From Amphiura filiformis (taxonomy: Eukaryota; Echinodermata; Ophiuroidea; Amphilepidida; Amphiuridae), in the NCBI RefSeq assembly GCF_039555335.1, contig NC_092635.1, forward strand, positions 55,185,755 to 55,249,754: a stretch of DNA of 64,000 nt, read 5' to 3'. This document shows, piece after piece, positions 34,773 through 46,480 of this stretch. A program made the translations under genes and the position numbers. Below the pieces are notes generated by a model, which was not told the DNA's origin, searched no databases, and worked only from the letters and a program-made list of their open reading frames with translations. Within the stretch, counting starts at the first letter, position 1. Every line of letters begins with the position of its first letter.

Positions 34773-35824
34773 TTAAGTTTGTCCCTATCAGAGCCGAAGA
34801 TTGTAATTTGAGGATTCTAAATCGGGAAACTAGTTTGGCCTGTGTTTCGTGGGAACAAGGCAATGTTCTTAGTGATGATGTTTTATCCAAAAAATTCCAA
34901 AACTGATACATGATGGCAATAATAAGAGTCAATGGATCATTTTAATAACAGTTGGTTACATGCTAATGTGGTGGGCCGGAGGTTAATTTACGCATACAAG
35001 ACATGATATGGCAAATGAATGTCGTTATAAACTTTATTTGGTATTTTTGGTGGATAAAATATAGTGAAAAATAGTTGAAAGGTTGGCCCACTGTGGACCT
35101 CTTGGTGAAAAATTGGTATAAATTTGTGAAACAAGTGAAGATAAGCCAGTCCTCTTTCACGTATTGGGCGATGCCTTCAAGCTAAAGAAAACGAATTGGC
35201 CTTGAATACTTCGTGCACTTAGCGGGCGGGAGGTTAATTTACGCGTACAAGACTTGAAATGACGAAAGAATGCAAATGTTGTTATTACAAAATCCATTAC
35301 AAAATCCACCCAAAATTTGGTCCAAAATCCACCAAAATTGAGCATAATTGGAAATACATTGTACATATCACTGAACATACAGGTCGTTTTGTTGCAAATT
35401 TGTGGTATGATCAAGCAAAATCAGTCTGAAGTCGGACATATTAAACAGCATTTGCAAAGCTACATTTTGCAGGAAACTGAATTGAATTTGGACAACCAGT
35501 TCAAGCAGTTAAAGAGTTTACAAAACAATAGGAAAGAAAAGGAAATGCTTCCTTTGTTTGGCTATATCTCAAAATCAATATTTCCTACTTCCGACTGATT
35601 TTGCTTGATCACATCACATTTGAGAATGGCTTCGCTCCGCTAAAAACAAAAGAGAGATGCGCTAAAAACAACTGTCTCAATGTATCGATGTAACTGACTA
35701 CAACGGGCTACCGAGTCCTAAACCAATACACTTTAGCCCAAATTCCTAGCATATAACTGGTTTCTGTATCTACGATACACGTTAATTTTTATTACGTTGT
35801 ATGTACGTTATTTTGTTTTAGCTA

Positions 35825-36188
35825 TTAAGGTGGTATTGGAGGCATTATGGAAGTGCTCTGAGAGCTAATGAGCTAATTTGCATAAATGCTAATCAAATAT
35901 GCAAATTACATATTTAGAATACTTTGACCAAGTTTCAAGGCAAAAGTATGCAAAAATAAAAGTACCCTGAACATTTTATGCATTGATTTTTAGCGAAATA
36001 TTGGCAAAAATTACATATTAATGACCTTCTCCAGTCATTGTAGCTCATTAACTTTAATGATTATTGATAAAAACAATAAGATACAAAGAAAATATATTTT
36101 GAAAACCTTTACCCTACTCAATTAATCTGTTTAAAACATGCTCAAAGCATTTCCTAATTTCTAGAAAATGCCTCCAATACCACCTTAA
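35825..36188. mobile_element. TTAA MITE, family C (copy 2)
   Basis: Duplicate of 21769-22130 with the same TTAA flanks and ends. Confidence 0.85.
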
Positions 36189-37841
36189 TGTCCTAAAGCA
36201 CGAGGAAGTTTTAACAACTTAAATTTAAAACTCAACTGAACACAGGCCTGATTGATAATAATAACAATTATAATTATTGTTTGTCATTATTTGATGGTGT
36301 TGCTGATTAATATCTCATAATTCTATTATTTATAGTGAGTGGGTGTCGTAGGTAATAAGATTCAAGTATCAAAAATATATGCCTCCAGTTATGAAGCTAT
36401 ATTTACACATCCTATTGACGAGAGCAGTCGGCATTGCCGGCCCGGCAAGGCATCTAACAATATTCCATTCATCAAAATTCAGTTAATACAACTTGCGTGG
36501 CTGTTCTCAAACATTGTCAAGTGAACTGAATAGGTGGGCATGGCGAGTAATGCTCCTTAATTTCTTCCTAAAAGTAGAACTATCTCATCGTCAGATGATG
36601 AATAAAAGTTCGTATATTCTGACTGATCCAAAGAATACAATCGAAGTAATGTTAGAATTAGGACCATTGCTTTCAAGTATTTTTCATCTGGTCATGAAGT
36701 AATGTTCGCGAGTTAGTGGTTAGTACCGGAAATTCAGAATTGCGCCAGTGGCTTCTGGGTTTCCACTAAACCCAGGAACAGGTCCTGTGCCGTGTTTGTT
36801 TCCGCACAAATGGTATTGCGATGAATAAAAATAACCCTTCCCAACGATTAAAAAAAGATACGTTAACTTATAATGGGGTATATGATAAGAATAAATAAAT
36901 ACATGTACTCGAAATAAGAACTCGATAATTAGGTTATAAATTAGTTTTTATTAATAGTTCACGATTGATATCTTTTTTTGACATATTCGTTTACGGTAAT
37001 CACTTCTTTATCTACTTGATTGTGCTTTGTATTTCTATTTTAAGCAACCTCGTATTTTAGTTCAAATACGCTATAAATACACACAACAACAATAAAAATA
37101 TCAAAACTTCATCGCTGACGAAGCCTCGTGAAACTCAAGTAGACAGATAACAGATCAGATAAAGTGAACGGATTTAATATTTATATTAATCAAATTGATT
37201 TGACAATTCGTCTGGTCTGGCCTTAAATGCCATCACCTAACCTTCATTAAGAAGTCGTTGCATTATGAATAGAGAAAATGCCACTTAATATCATGAGATA
37301 TTAGTATAACGATGACTTGTTTGTCCGTTGCTTCTTATTATGCGGGGGTGAGGCTATTCATAAACAAATGGGTAACTTTTCTATAAACTTGCCACTGGGG
37401 CTTACTAGCTTCGATTAAAATTAGATGAGCAATATCATAATAATGATGAAAATATCGCCAAATTATTTCATCATTATTTGAAACAAGTGATGTGCATGAT
37501 AGGCCAGTCCTCTTTCTCCTATTGGGGGATGCCTTTAAGCTAAACAAGATGAATTGGCCTTGTCTCCTGCGTGTACTTGACGGGCGGGAGGTTAATTTAC
37601 GCGTACAAGATTTGATATGACGAATGGCTGTCGTTATTACCAAAGATATCGACTTGTTTTACGAGTTATTTGATTTTAAAGATCATTTGTCCCCTTAAGG
37701 ACATATTTATGCTTTATCGAAAATGCACGTCAACGTATGCTTTGTAATTGATTAAACTCGTCCAGTGGAAGTTAAGGTGTTAGAAATAATGCTTAATTGA
37801 AATGGACCCCGAAAAAAAGCTTTAGCAAATCACAAGAAACT

Positions 37842-38028
37842 GTAATGATTTGTTCTTAACATTGTATTAGTTTAAGTACTTGTAAATTGGTATACTCTAT
37901 TTAATTATGCTTTATATATGTATCTGTATGTTTTTTAATGTTATGCAGGGCCCCGTGTAAGAACAGCATTTTAGCTGATCGGGCCACCCTGGGTAAATAT
38001 GATGCAATAAATAAATAAACAAGTAAAC
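37842..38028 (+). mobile_element. Severely truncated LINE 3' end inserted in copy 2
   Basis: About 187 bp ending in a CAGGGCCCCGTG stem-loop region, GCTGATCGGGCC, CCCTGGGTAAATATG and an AATAAATAAATAAAC tail. Copy 1 lacks it (site near 23787). AAACT borders both sides as a probable target duplication. Confidence 0.8.
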
Positions 38029-38129
38029 AAACTATTCTCTATTAGAGTTGATATCACAGAAAGAACAATAATTTTTGAGACAATTTTCATCAAAATTTGA
38101 GCATTTTTCTATTTTAACCCCTGTAAAGA

Positions 38130-38836
38130 TCCCTTTTTAACCGTCGATCTTTTTTCTCATAACTCCACAACGATAAGTCGTAGATATGTAAAACTATATA
38201 TTTTCCGAATCCTTATGACGAGGCGAAAAAAATGGCATATTAGGTTTGAATAAAATTGGACCAGTCTTTAATTTTGACCTTGGATATCTCGAAGTACCCA
38301 GGGGTGACAATTTTGCACCCCTCGAGATCTCATTATGTACCACCCATAGAACAATAATAAATAAAAAATAACTGGCCAAACCATAGACTGGTAAAACCAA
38401 CCTATCCTACTCTGCCATTTGACTAAGTACCCTAGCCCTAATCCTAACCCTAATCTTAATCTAAACCCTAAATCTGACCCTAACCCTGGCCCTAACCATA
38501 ACCTTAACTAACCGTTATCCTTACTTTTGGACTTTCTGCGCACAGTCAGCAGAGCAGGGTAGGTTGGTTTTGCCACAGTTAAGGTGTTTTAGTTTATGGA
38601 TTATTGTTCTACGGATGGTACAAAATCAGATTCCGAGGGGTGTAATATTGTCACCTTGGGCAATTCGAGATAGCCAAGGTCAAAGTTTATACAGGGGTCA
38701 AAATTTTAAAAAAAATTTCCAATTTTGTCCCAACCTATGTCAAATTATTCCTCTCGTCATAAGGATAATATTATAGTTTCACATATCTACGACTTGCTGT
38801 TGTGGAGTTATGAGCAAAAAGGTCGAAGTACCGTTT
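38130..38836. repeat. Large palindrome with telomere-like core (copy 2)
   Basis: Left and right arms of about 300 bp pair along their length. CTCATAACTCCACAACG pairs with TGTTGTGGAGTTATGAG, and ATCCTTATGACGAG with CTCGTCATAAGGAT. The centre (about 38425-38515) has CCCTAA-rich sequence. This copy keeps the distal right arm that copy 1 lost. Confidence 0.8.
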
Positions 38837-39059
38837 GGTGGACTATTGATGGTTCTCAGGTCCCACAAAAATACGTGAAAGCGTCGCTATCCAAGCCCTT
38901 AAAAATATCAATTTGAACTAGGTAAAATATTGAAAATTGTAACTCATTTGGCTCTGTTGTATCCTCAACTACCAGACTTAATCATATATGATTGATTCAA
39001 AATAACGTGAAATGAAAAATGCAGAGAGGGGCTAAAATGGCCAAATGTGAGGTTAATTG

Positions 39060-39190
39060 GGTCAGAAACCCATACAGGTATCAACATGGGGGGAGGCGGT
39101 GTGATTGTATGGACCATCCCCCTGGCAAAATATTGGGGGGGGGGGGGATTTATCTCCCATCCCCGGGGATCTACGCCTATGTAATGCAAA
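39060..39190. repeat. G-rich repeat fragment with a 14-G run
   Basis: An uninterrupted G run starts near 39136, and GGGGGGAGG and CCCCGGGGATC lie around it. It looks like part of a repeat, but its ends could not be set. Confidence 0.4.
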
Positions 39191-40110
39191 GAAGTACCAG
39201 TTTTTCCAATCAGTGCTTACGTAATTTACACAGCTATTTCAGTTATACAAAGTTATTCTTTTAAAAAGAATCAAGTATATAAATACGCACTTTCCACGAA
39301 ACATTGCACTTGAAAACATTGCGCATGCATCATATCACATCTTCTTTCCCACAATGTCACAAAAACGGTTGCTTGATTGCTGAAATCAGCAGTAGCCGAT
39401 TTAAACTATAGTAGTGACGTTCATCTGTGACGTATTGGTATATGATTAGTCAAAGATAAGAAGATGATAACCAAGAATTCTTCACATCGATTATCGTTAG
39501 ATACCGATGTACTCCAATCAGTATTTACAAGACAAATATTAGACGGGGATAAGAATATTTAGCAACACCATTAATTGCTGAGTTTGTCCTTAACTATGCA
39601 ATATAAACACCATAGCCGTAGTCTAAATATTGACGTTTTATAAATATACCACTAAATAGATAATGTGTCGCTTTCAAATTCAAACTATACTCTTGAGCAT
39701 CCGTTTTTTAAAGGGCATATCTATTGCAAAAACAAGTTTAACTCCATTCAAAGAAGATAATTATTACATTACAAGTTGACACTTGAAAAAAGACAAATTG
39801 TAGTTTCAATGACAAATCTCTCTCGTTCGGAGAAACTCATTCGCTTACAGTTGGTTTTTGCGGAATATCAATTTTAAACGACTTATTTTCTTAAAAAAAC
39901 AGTCATTTTCATTGTCCTCATATTTCCAATGATATGATGTTGCCCGAGCAATATATATGCCCTTTAATATGGTCTTCAGCAAAGTTTGGTACTCTCCTTG
40001 TCAAAACAGGTATACGGCTACATAAGTGGTGTCTTCATTGCAGTTTCAGAATTACCGGTAATATATTTTTGAGGTAGTTTTTCAGCATTTCATAATGTTC
40101 TCATAACTCT
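39191..40110. other. No recognised feature
   Basis: Unassigned AT-rich sequence. Confidence 0.4.
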
Positions 40111-40750
40111 TGTGATTTGGTAGTTCACAGCATCTTACGAATGGTAGTGAGCTTTGGCAAAACTGCATTGCTCAATTCATAACGAGCGTGTAGAAGTATT
40201 AAAATATCACAGATATACTTTTATAGGTCCTGCGGTTCTTGAGTTACGTTGTAAAGAGGGTTGAAACAACAACACTTTTGTAAAACGTACGTAACTCATT
40301 AACAACAATAAATTAAGCAAGTTTGCAAAATATACGTATGATGAACTTTTTAGGTTGCTTCGACCAACAATACCTCGTCTACCCTTAACGATCCCTTTAA
40401 GGGTACACGATGAATTATTGGTCGAAGCAGCCAAAACAAAATCGATTTTTATTATCTAACTCAATATATTATTGAAAAATAACACTTTGATGTTTTGCAA
40501 AAGTTCATTCTACAAATCATATCTTGAAACTTGCTTGATTTATTGTTGTTAATGAGTTATACACCGTACGTTTTACAAAAGTGTTGCTGTTTCAGTCTTC
40601 TTTACAACATAACTCAAGAACCACAACATAACTCAAGAACTACAAAAGTATATCTGTGATATTTGAATTCTTCAACACACTCGCAATCAATGCACTTTTT
40701 GCCAAAGCTCACTGCCATTCGCAAGATGCTGTGAACTACCAAATCGCAAC
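40111..40750. mobile_element. 640 bp fold-back element
   Basis: Arms of about 300 bp face each other around a centre near 40380-40410 (ACCCTTAACGATCCCTTTAA). GTAGTTCACAGCATCTTAC is answered by AAGATGCTGTGAACTACC. One arm type also occurs alone at 6873-7232. Confidence 0.85.
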
Positions 40751-41732
40751 AGTTTAAAATAGTTGCTAACCTATTATCATGATTATATAATATCATTATA
40801 ACAATTCAAGCGTACAAAGCGAGGTAACAGCTTTTATGACGCAGCAAGTGGATAGCTGAACAATATAACTATGGTTAAACTTAAGCGAAGAGCCTTAACA
40901 ATTACCCAAAAAACAAGCTCTTGTCTCAGAACGTAACATTTTGACCTTCTCAGCCTTATTTAAGTAGAAATTTGAGTCAGGTAATAATAGGTAATTAAGG
41001 TATTCATCCCATTACCATGGTTGGTTGTTGATTGGAACAAACAATTACTTACATAACATACACGGGCTGTATCAAAGTAGTTGGTACCCAGTTTCCATGT
41101 TTATTGAAAAAGTCTGCTTCTTCCAAATGCAACATTGGATCTTCTTGAAATGACCAAAATTTAAACTTTTTTCGGCCCCCTGTATTAACTTAATATTATA
41201 CAAATTGATTTAGATGTGGCACATTCTTGTCCATTCTAAAGATGGACACCCAATCGTTTTGATACATCCTGAATTTTAGTTTTAATTATTAAAGTGATAC
41301 GTTTCTAAGATATTGACTTCTAAGAACCACAACCTAAGTACTTGGCATATTTGCAGTCTGTGCGTATGTATACGCTTTCTAGCGGACAACGTACGGTATT
41401 AAATTGTGGAAGTGTCGTCCTAAAAGCACTTAAAATAACAGTGATTCCAACACAAAGCCTTACAAAATAGTAAATGCGTAGCATTGCCTCTATCGCGACC
41501 TAAGTAGAGTATTAAGCCCTATTTTTTGGTTTGTATCACTAGTAAGGGCAAGAAAAAAGAGTTTCTTTGCCCTTTCCAACCCAAAAAATCTAAAAGTCGT
41601 CTGTTCTTTTTTTTTTAAGGTACAAAGACTTTATTTTCTCATTTCTAAACAAAATTTATGTGCGAAATGGTTTCTACCTGAAATCGCCAAATAAATGAAA
41701 ATGAAAAAACAACAACTACCAATTAGTGTTCA
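40751..41732. other. No recognised feature
   Basis: Unassigned, including a poly-T run near 41608. No domain seen in the short open frames. Confidence 0.4.
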
Positions 41733-42178
41733 TTAGGCCAAAAAAACATGTTTGTTTCCTGTAGCAGGTCAAAAAAGTCTAATGCGAAATGCGGTTTTTT
41801 ATTTATATATTTTTTTATAATCCATGTCTTCAAATGAAAAAAACCAACCTTTTTTTGCTGCAAATTGGAATGGAAATTTACAGTGGCTCTCTCCGACACA
41901 TATTTCTTCATATTCAAGAATATTTATGATCCCCTTTCAACCTGCAGATTAAAAAAGTATTAAAAAAATGTGTGATGTTTTCTCCAGTAGTTTTTCACTA
42001 AGCTCGTTTGTTGTGTGATGTGTAAATGTTTACTCCAGTAGTGTTTTTTGCGACTTTTTCCGGGTTTTTCCCCTTTTTTTTTTCAAAAGTGAAAAAAAAA
42101 ATATAAATGCGCAAAAAAGCCATCAAACACGAAATGCGCGCGCTACAGGAAACAAACTTGTTTTTTTTTTTTGCCTTA
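41733..42178. mobile_element. TTA-flanked TIR element
   Basis: TTA at 41733-41735 and 42176-42178 flanks inverted ends beginning GGC. Each end continues through an A- or T-run into TGTTTGTTTCCTGTAGC or its complement. A TTA duplication suits PIF/Harbinger-type elements; this is inference. The interior has repeats of CTCCAGTAGT and no transposase. Confidence 0.65.
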
Positions 42179-42978
42179 TATCCTCCCTGATGAACAGTAT
42201 GCGATTTAATTTAGAAGTATGCTGAACATTTATTCGGACTCTAACGCATGCTATTTAGAAATGACATTGGTCAGTATGTCAACTATTTCAACAAATGCTT
42301 TGTTTTAAATTGTTTTAAATCAGTCACAAATTTTATTTGTTTAGAATTCTCGTGTTTTGTTCGATATACTGGCCACGAGACGGAAGACCTTTATCACAAT
42401 GTACGACTTCGTCAACAGCCCTGTAGCTATTTGAGAGAGTTACCATATTCAATAAATGTCCATAGGATGATGATGTCATAGCTACCCATTACCTTACAGT
42501 GTGTCTATTTCTGCAGTTGTACGGGGAAGTACCTTATCGTTTGGTACATTTTGTTATAAATGAATCGCTATTAAAGGAGAATCGGTAGTCTCAATCCCCA
42601 GATTTCCCCATCAAAGTGGAGATCGGTATACTGGTGGGGGTGTGGGAATTTCCTCAATAACTATTAAAGCTGAAAAAACGTTTCTTATTTTTACTTTTGT
42701 ATTTTGTTTTGTAAGCAAAAAATGTGCTTCAAATTTGGCAAGAAAGGTGTAGTGAATCGATTTACTATACCTTATACACACAGTATGCTAATACACCTTC
42801 AAATCCCCATTGTTTTTCACATCAACAGACACTATGATGAGCCAAAATAGTCCCCATGGCATAGTTCAGTGACTGCCATACAACATGAATACCTCAAAAG
42901 CTGACCTCAAGTTGTGGAGTATGAGTTTTTGTACCCTTACTATTCAAAGGTCATTCTGTGAGTCTATTGGGGTTAAAG
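42179..42978. other. No recognised feature
   Basis: An open frame at 42248-42481 shows no known motif. I cannot say whether it is an exon. Confidence 0.4.
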
Positions 42979-43289
42979 AACTGTGCACTGACAGATGAGA
43001 GCTTATGAGCTTGAAACTGCAGGTATAGTCTATTTATGTACCTCCAGTCAGCGGCACTAGCTTTGAAGTCCAGCGTGTTCCGCGTTAGCTTAGAGTTACT
43101 TGGTGGGTGTACATACTTTTACGCGCGCAATCAAAATGTCGCTTTTTCACATTATGTATACACAAGAAGCAACGCTAAGCCAACGCAGCACACGCTGAAC
43201 CTCAAAGCCAGTGCCGCTGATTGGAGGTAGATAAATAGACTGTACCTGCAGCTTCAAGCTCATAAGCATGCATCTGTCAGTACACAGTT
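42979..43289. mobile_element. 311 bp palindromic element
   Basis: Arms of about 120 bp: AACTGTGCACTGACAGATG at the left, CATCTGTCAGTACACAGTT at the right, with GCAGGTATAGTCTATTTAT and its complement inside. A second, shorter CGGCACTAGC-type relic follows at about 43298-43320. Confidence 0.85.
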
Positions 43290-43888
43290 AGTTATAGTTA
43301 GTGCCGCTGACAGGAGGCAGTGATATAGACTATAGTGACTATAGTGTAGAGTTATTGGCTCAAGGTCATTGAACAACAGATTATGAAATTGGAACATCTT
43401 TTTTTAAACCTATTTTACTTATAGTACGTAGTCCTGACCAACTTTCAACACCTACGAAGAACATCATCATCATCGTCACATTTGAAAACACCTCTTTTGT
43501 GACTGATATTACCCACAAATGATTTTAATCACGTAATGATCATTGTTACAGGTTGTTTTCATGACTTTACTGATTTATATTTCTGTTCCAATTAGAAGTC
43601 CCTAAAGAAAAGTTCATAGTATGAAAAATCAGGTAAAATGTCACAAAAACCTTGCCATCTCTCTATCGAAGTCCATCAGGAGAACACAACTTATGACGTC
43701 ACTGAAAATAAGCACGCTTTTGACCAGAGGGCGAAATACTGATTTGATACAGCGACATGCTAATGTTTGTTGTGTTCGTTATGCAGCCATACCTATAGGG
43801 CGTTGCATTGTCACACACTGACTTCAAAATGTCATGCTGAAAGGTTATGTCATTAGCTATTGTTTACTAGATACAAATGAAGCCCCAA
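43290..43888. other. No recognised feature
   Basis: Unassigned sequence. Confidence 0.4.
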
Positions 43889-44075
43889 TGGGCTATTCTA
43901 GTTGAAATTCACACACCCCCTATGGAAGACATGATCTTAATCTCCAACACAAGGAATGTGAATTTCAAATGAGGTTACCTGAATGGGTAACTCTATTTGC
44001 AATCTACACCCCCTGTGTGGGAGGTTGAGGTCGGTGTATGACAGGGGGTGTATGGATTATAACTGTAACAGCCCA
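43889..44075. mobile_element. TGGGC-ended MITE, family D
   Basis: Inverted ends TGGGCTATTCTAGTT and AACTGTAACAGCCCA, with ACACACCCCC and GGGGGTGTATGG inside. A partial copy of the same family follows at 44195-44262. Confidence 0.8.
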
Positions 44076-44194
44076 ATGAAACCCCGTAATCAACTAATAT
44101 GACAAAATACTGCTCTTTGCGCCGGAGCATTCCTATTCATGATTTGCAATGACAATCTGCTGACACTTTAACATTAAACGGTTTGTTATCAGAG

Positions 44195-44262
44195 GGGGTG
44201 TATATCAGAATATTAAGGTCATGTCTTCCATCGGGGTGTATGGATTTCAACTGGAACTGTGA
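44195..44262. repeat. Family D MITE fragment
   Basis: Contains GGGGGTGTATATCAG, GGTCATGTCTTCCATC and GGTGTATGGATTTCAACTGG, the characteristic interior and subterminal pieces of family D, but has no pair of ends. Confidence 0.6.
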
Positions 44263-44408
44263 TTTGTCCAAACGTGTCACGTGAGAGTCCATTGAAATAA
44301 TGTACAATGATTGCGTCTGGGACGCAGTAAAGTGTGCACATTCTACGCCGAGTATTACGCGATGTCACGCTCACAATTATACGCATCAGATCTACCTTGA
44401 TGTAAACA

Positions 44409-44760
44409 ACAGGGGTACTCCACCCTTCGGTAAATTTGTGACTATTTTTGCATTTTCTCAAAAAATAATAACACACTGGTAACAAAAGTTATGTATATTA
44501 TTAGTAAGGAATCCAATTACTACACTGAAATTTCAGTGACTCAAGACAAGCGGTTCAGTATATATGATAGGAAATGAGGTACATCCTAGTGGTACCTTAT
44601 TTCGTATCATAAATAACGAACCGCTTGTCTTGGGTCACTGAAATTCCAGTGTAGTAAGTGGATTCCTTGCCCTATAATATACATTACTTTGTTACCACTG
44701 TGTTATTAGTTTTGAGAAAAATGCAAAAACGACTAAATTTATCGAGGTGTAATACCCTTA
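44409..44760. mobile_element. 350 bp palindrome
   Basis: Arms of about 170 bp: TTTTTGCATTTTCTCAAAA, GTAAGGAATCCAATTACTAC and CAAGACAAGCGGTTC on the left are answered in reverse on the right. The centre is near 44580. No coding content. Confidence 0.85.
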
Positions 44761-44968
44761 AATATTTAGGTAAAACAGTGTTATGTTTATATCGCAATAT
44801 TTTTTTGCAGTAAAATAATAAAAAAAAGTAAAGGTTGCTGATTGATCCTTTACATCCAAATAACATTACATAATTAGTCTTTCCTCAGACACATTATTAT
44901 TATGGGCGTAAAGGATACGACACTAGCCTATAGTTCTTAAATAATTAGCCAATATCAAACCAGTCTAA

Positions 44969-45120
44969 TTAAGGGCTCGGATAGCGACGTATTTTGGTGG
45001 ACCTGAGAGCACATCAGACATATCGAATTGCATAAATACGTGGACAATCTGATATCAAATGATTTTGATTTTTTGGTATTTTTTGAAAAGGTTATCTCAG
45101 ACATATAGGAGAGCTATTAA
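44969..45120. mobile_element. Fold-back family A, partial copy
   Basis: Begins TTAAGGGCTCGGA and contains GAGAGCACATCAGACATATC followed by CTGATATCAAATGATTTT, as in the full copies. Only one arm is present. Confidence 0.65.
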
Positions 45121-45417
45121 TAAAAACAATAGAATAATTGTTGAGAGTGTTGTTTTGATATTGTAATTTTTTTTATATTTTAAAACTTAAAACTGTCATT
45201 CACTACAAGGATCACAGGAGTGTGTAATAAAAGTTTGGGTATGATAAAACTAACAGTGTGACATCAGTAATTTTCACGGACGTTTTAAACTGTCATTCAT
45301 TACAGCGATCACAGAAGTGTGTAATAAAAGTTTGGGATGTGATAAACCAGCAGTGTGACATCAGCAATTATCACGGACGTTCAAACACTCAAGAACAAAT
45401 GACGTATTTGATAAGAT

Positions 45418-46102
45418 CCCAGCAAACACAAAACGTTTTCGACATCATTCGCAAAAGGTTATAAAAGGTTGTCAGAAAACGTTTAAATGTCGGGTTATAT
45501 AAAGGGTATATTAAGAGTATAAAACGTTTTCATAACCTTAAAAACATTTTTTGATAATCTACTGCTCAGCAAACAAAAATGTTTTACAGAAAACGTTTAA
45601 ATGTTGGGGTATATAAATGGTATAATAACGTTTTAATAACATTCCAAAAACATTCTTGAAAACTTGATACAAAACATTCTAAACAGAATGTTATTTTGGG
45701 ATTGAAAAAATATTTTGCGAAAAACGTTTGCCCAAAATATTTTCAGTAACGTTTTAAAAACGTTTTCATGACCTTTATATAACCCGACATTTAAATGTTA
45801 TTAAAAGGTTTTGAAAAAAACATTTTAAGAACATTTCTGTGTTTGCTGGGTTCAAATATTTTCAACATAATGTTATTGACACAATATTTGGCAAAAATGT
45901 TTGCAAAAATAGTTTACAATAACATTTTTTGAAAACATTTCAAAATATTGTTGTAGTGTGTATTCATAGAAAACGTTTTAAAAAGTTATCACGACCTTTA
46001 TATAACCCGACATTTTAATGTTATTAAAACGTTTTTACCTAAACCAAAAGCCAAAATACAACTTATTTAAAACGTTTTTAAAACGCGTTTGTGTTTGCTG
46101 GG
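45418..46102. mobile_element. CCCAGCAAACA-ended TIR element, family E
   Basis: Closely similar over its whole length to 27449-28138, with the same ends (CCCAGCAAACACAAAACG ... GTGTTTGCTGGG). Flanks read AAGAT and ATGTA, so the duplication here is less clear than in the first copy. Confidence 0.85.
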
Positions 46103-46356
46103 ATGTACTGTACATACAAGATGTACACGTAGATTATAACAAAATCAATTATGATTTATTTAGGAATTTACTAAAATCAGATCAGTTTATGAATCATAAT
46201 GGTATTAGGGGACGACTGTAATGCCCACCTCTCCCGGGCACCTCTCTTTGGAAGCGATTAGTCCAGGTTCTTCCATGATTGTTGGCGCGGGGATTGCTGC
46301 ACCTCTACAACGAATCTATTACCATTACCTTCCCAGCATTGAGTGGGGAGAGGTAT

Positions 46357-46480
46357 AAGGGGCATAGTGGCGCAGGGGTGTAAGACTTAGACACATAATC
46401 ATAATCGCGAGGTAGTGGGTTCGAATCCCTGCGGCGTCTACGTGATGTGTACTTAGGCAAGGCTATTCACCCCACTATGA
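46357..46480 (+). repeat. tRNA-headed SINE fragment
   Basis: A box TGGCGCAGGGG (46368-46378) and B box GGTTCGAATCC (46418-46428), then GTGTACTTAGGCAAGGC, a piece resembling the conserved post-head segment of many animal SINEs. The separation of the boxes and the poor stems argue against a working tRNA. Confidence 0.75.

Larger units (their letters stand above)
26021..38736 (+). repeat. Segmental duplication, copy 2
   Basis: Direct-orientation copy of 16853-24656. It is about 4.9 kb longer, and most of the difference is discrete insertions at 26585-26830, 27449-28138, 28450-31548, 34364-34772 and 37842-38028. A segment at 32052-32353 and 60 bp near 35392-35451 are also extra. For these last two a deletion in copy 1 is an alternative. 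Confidence 0.9.
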
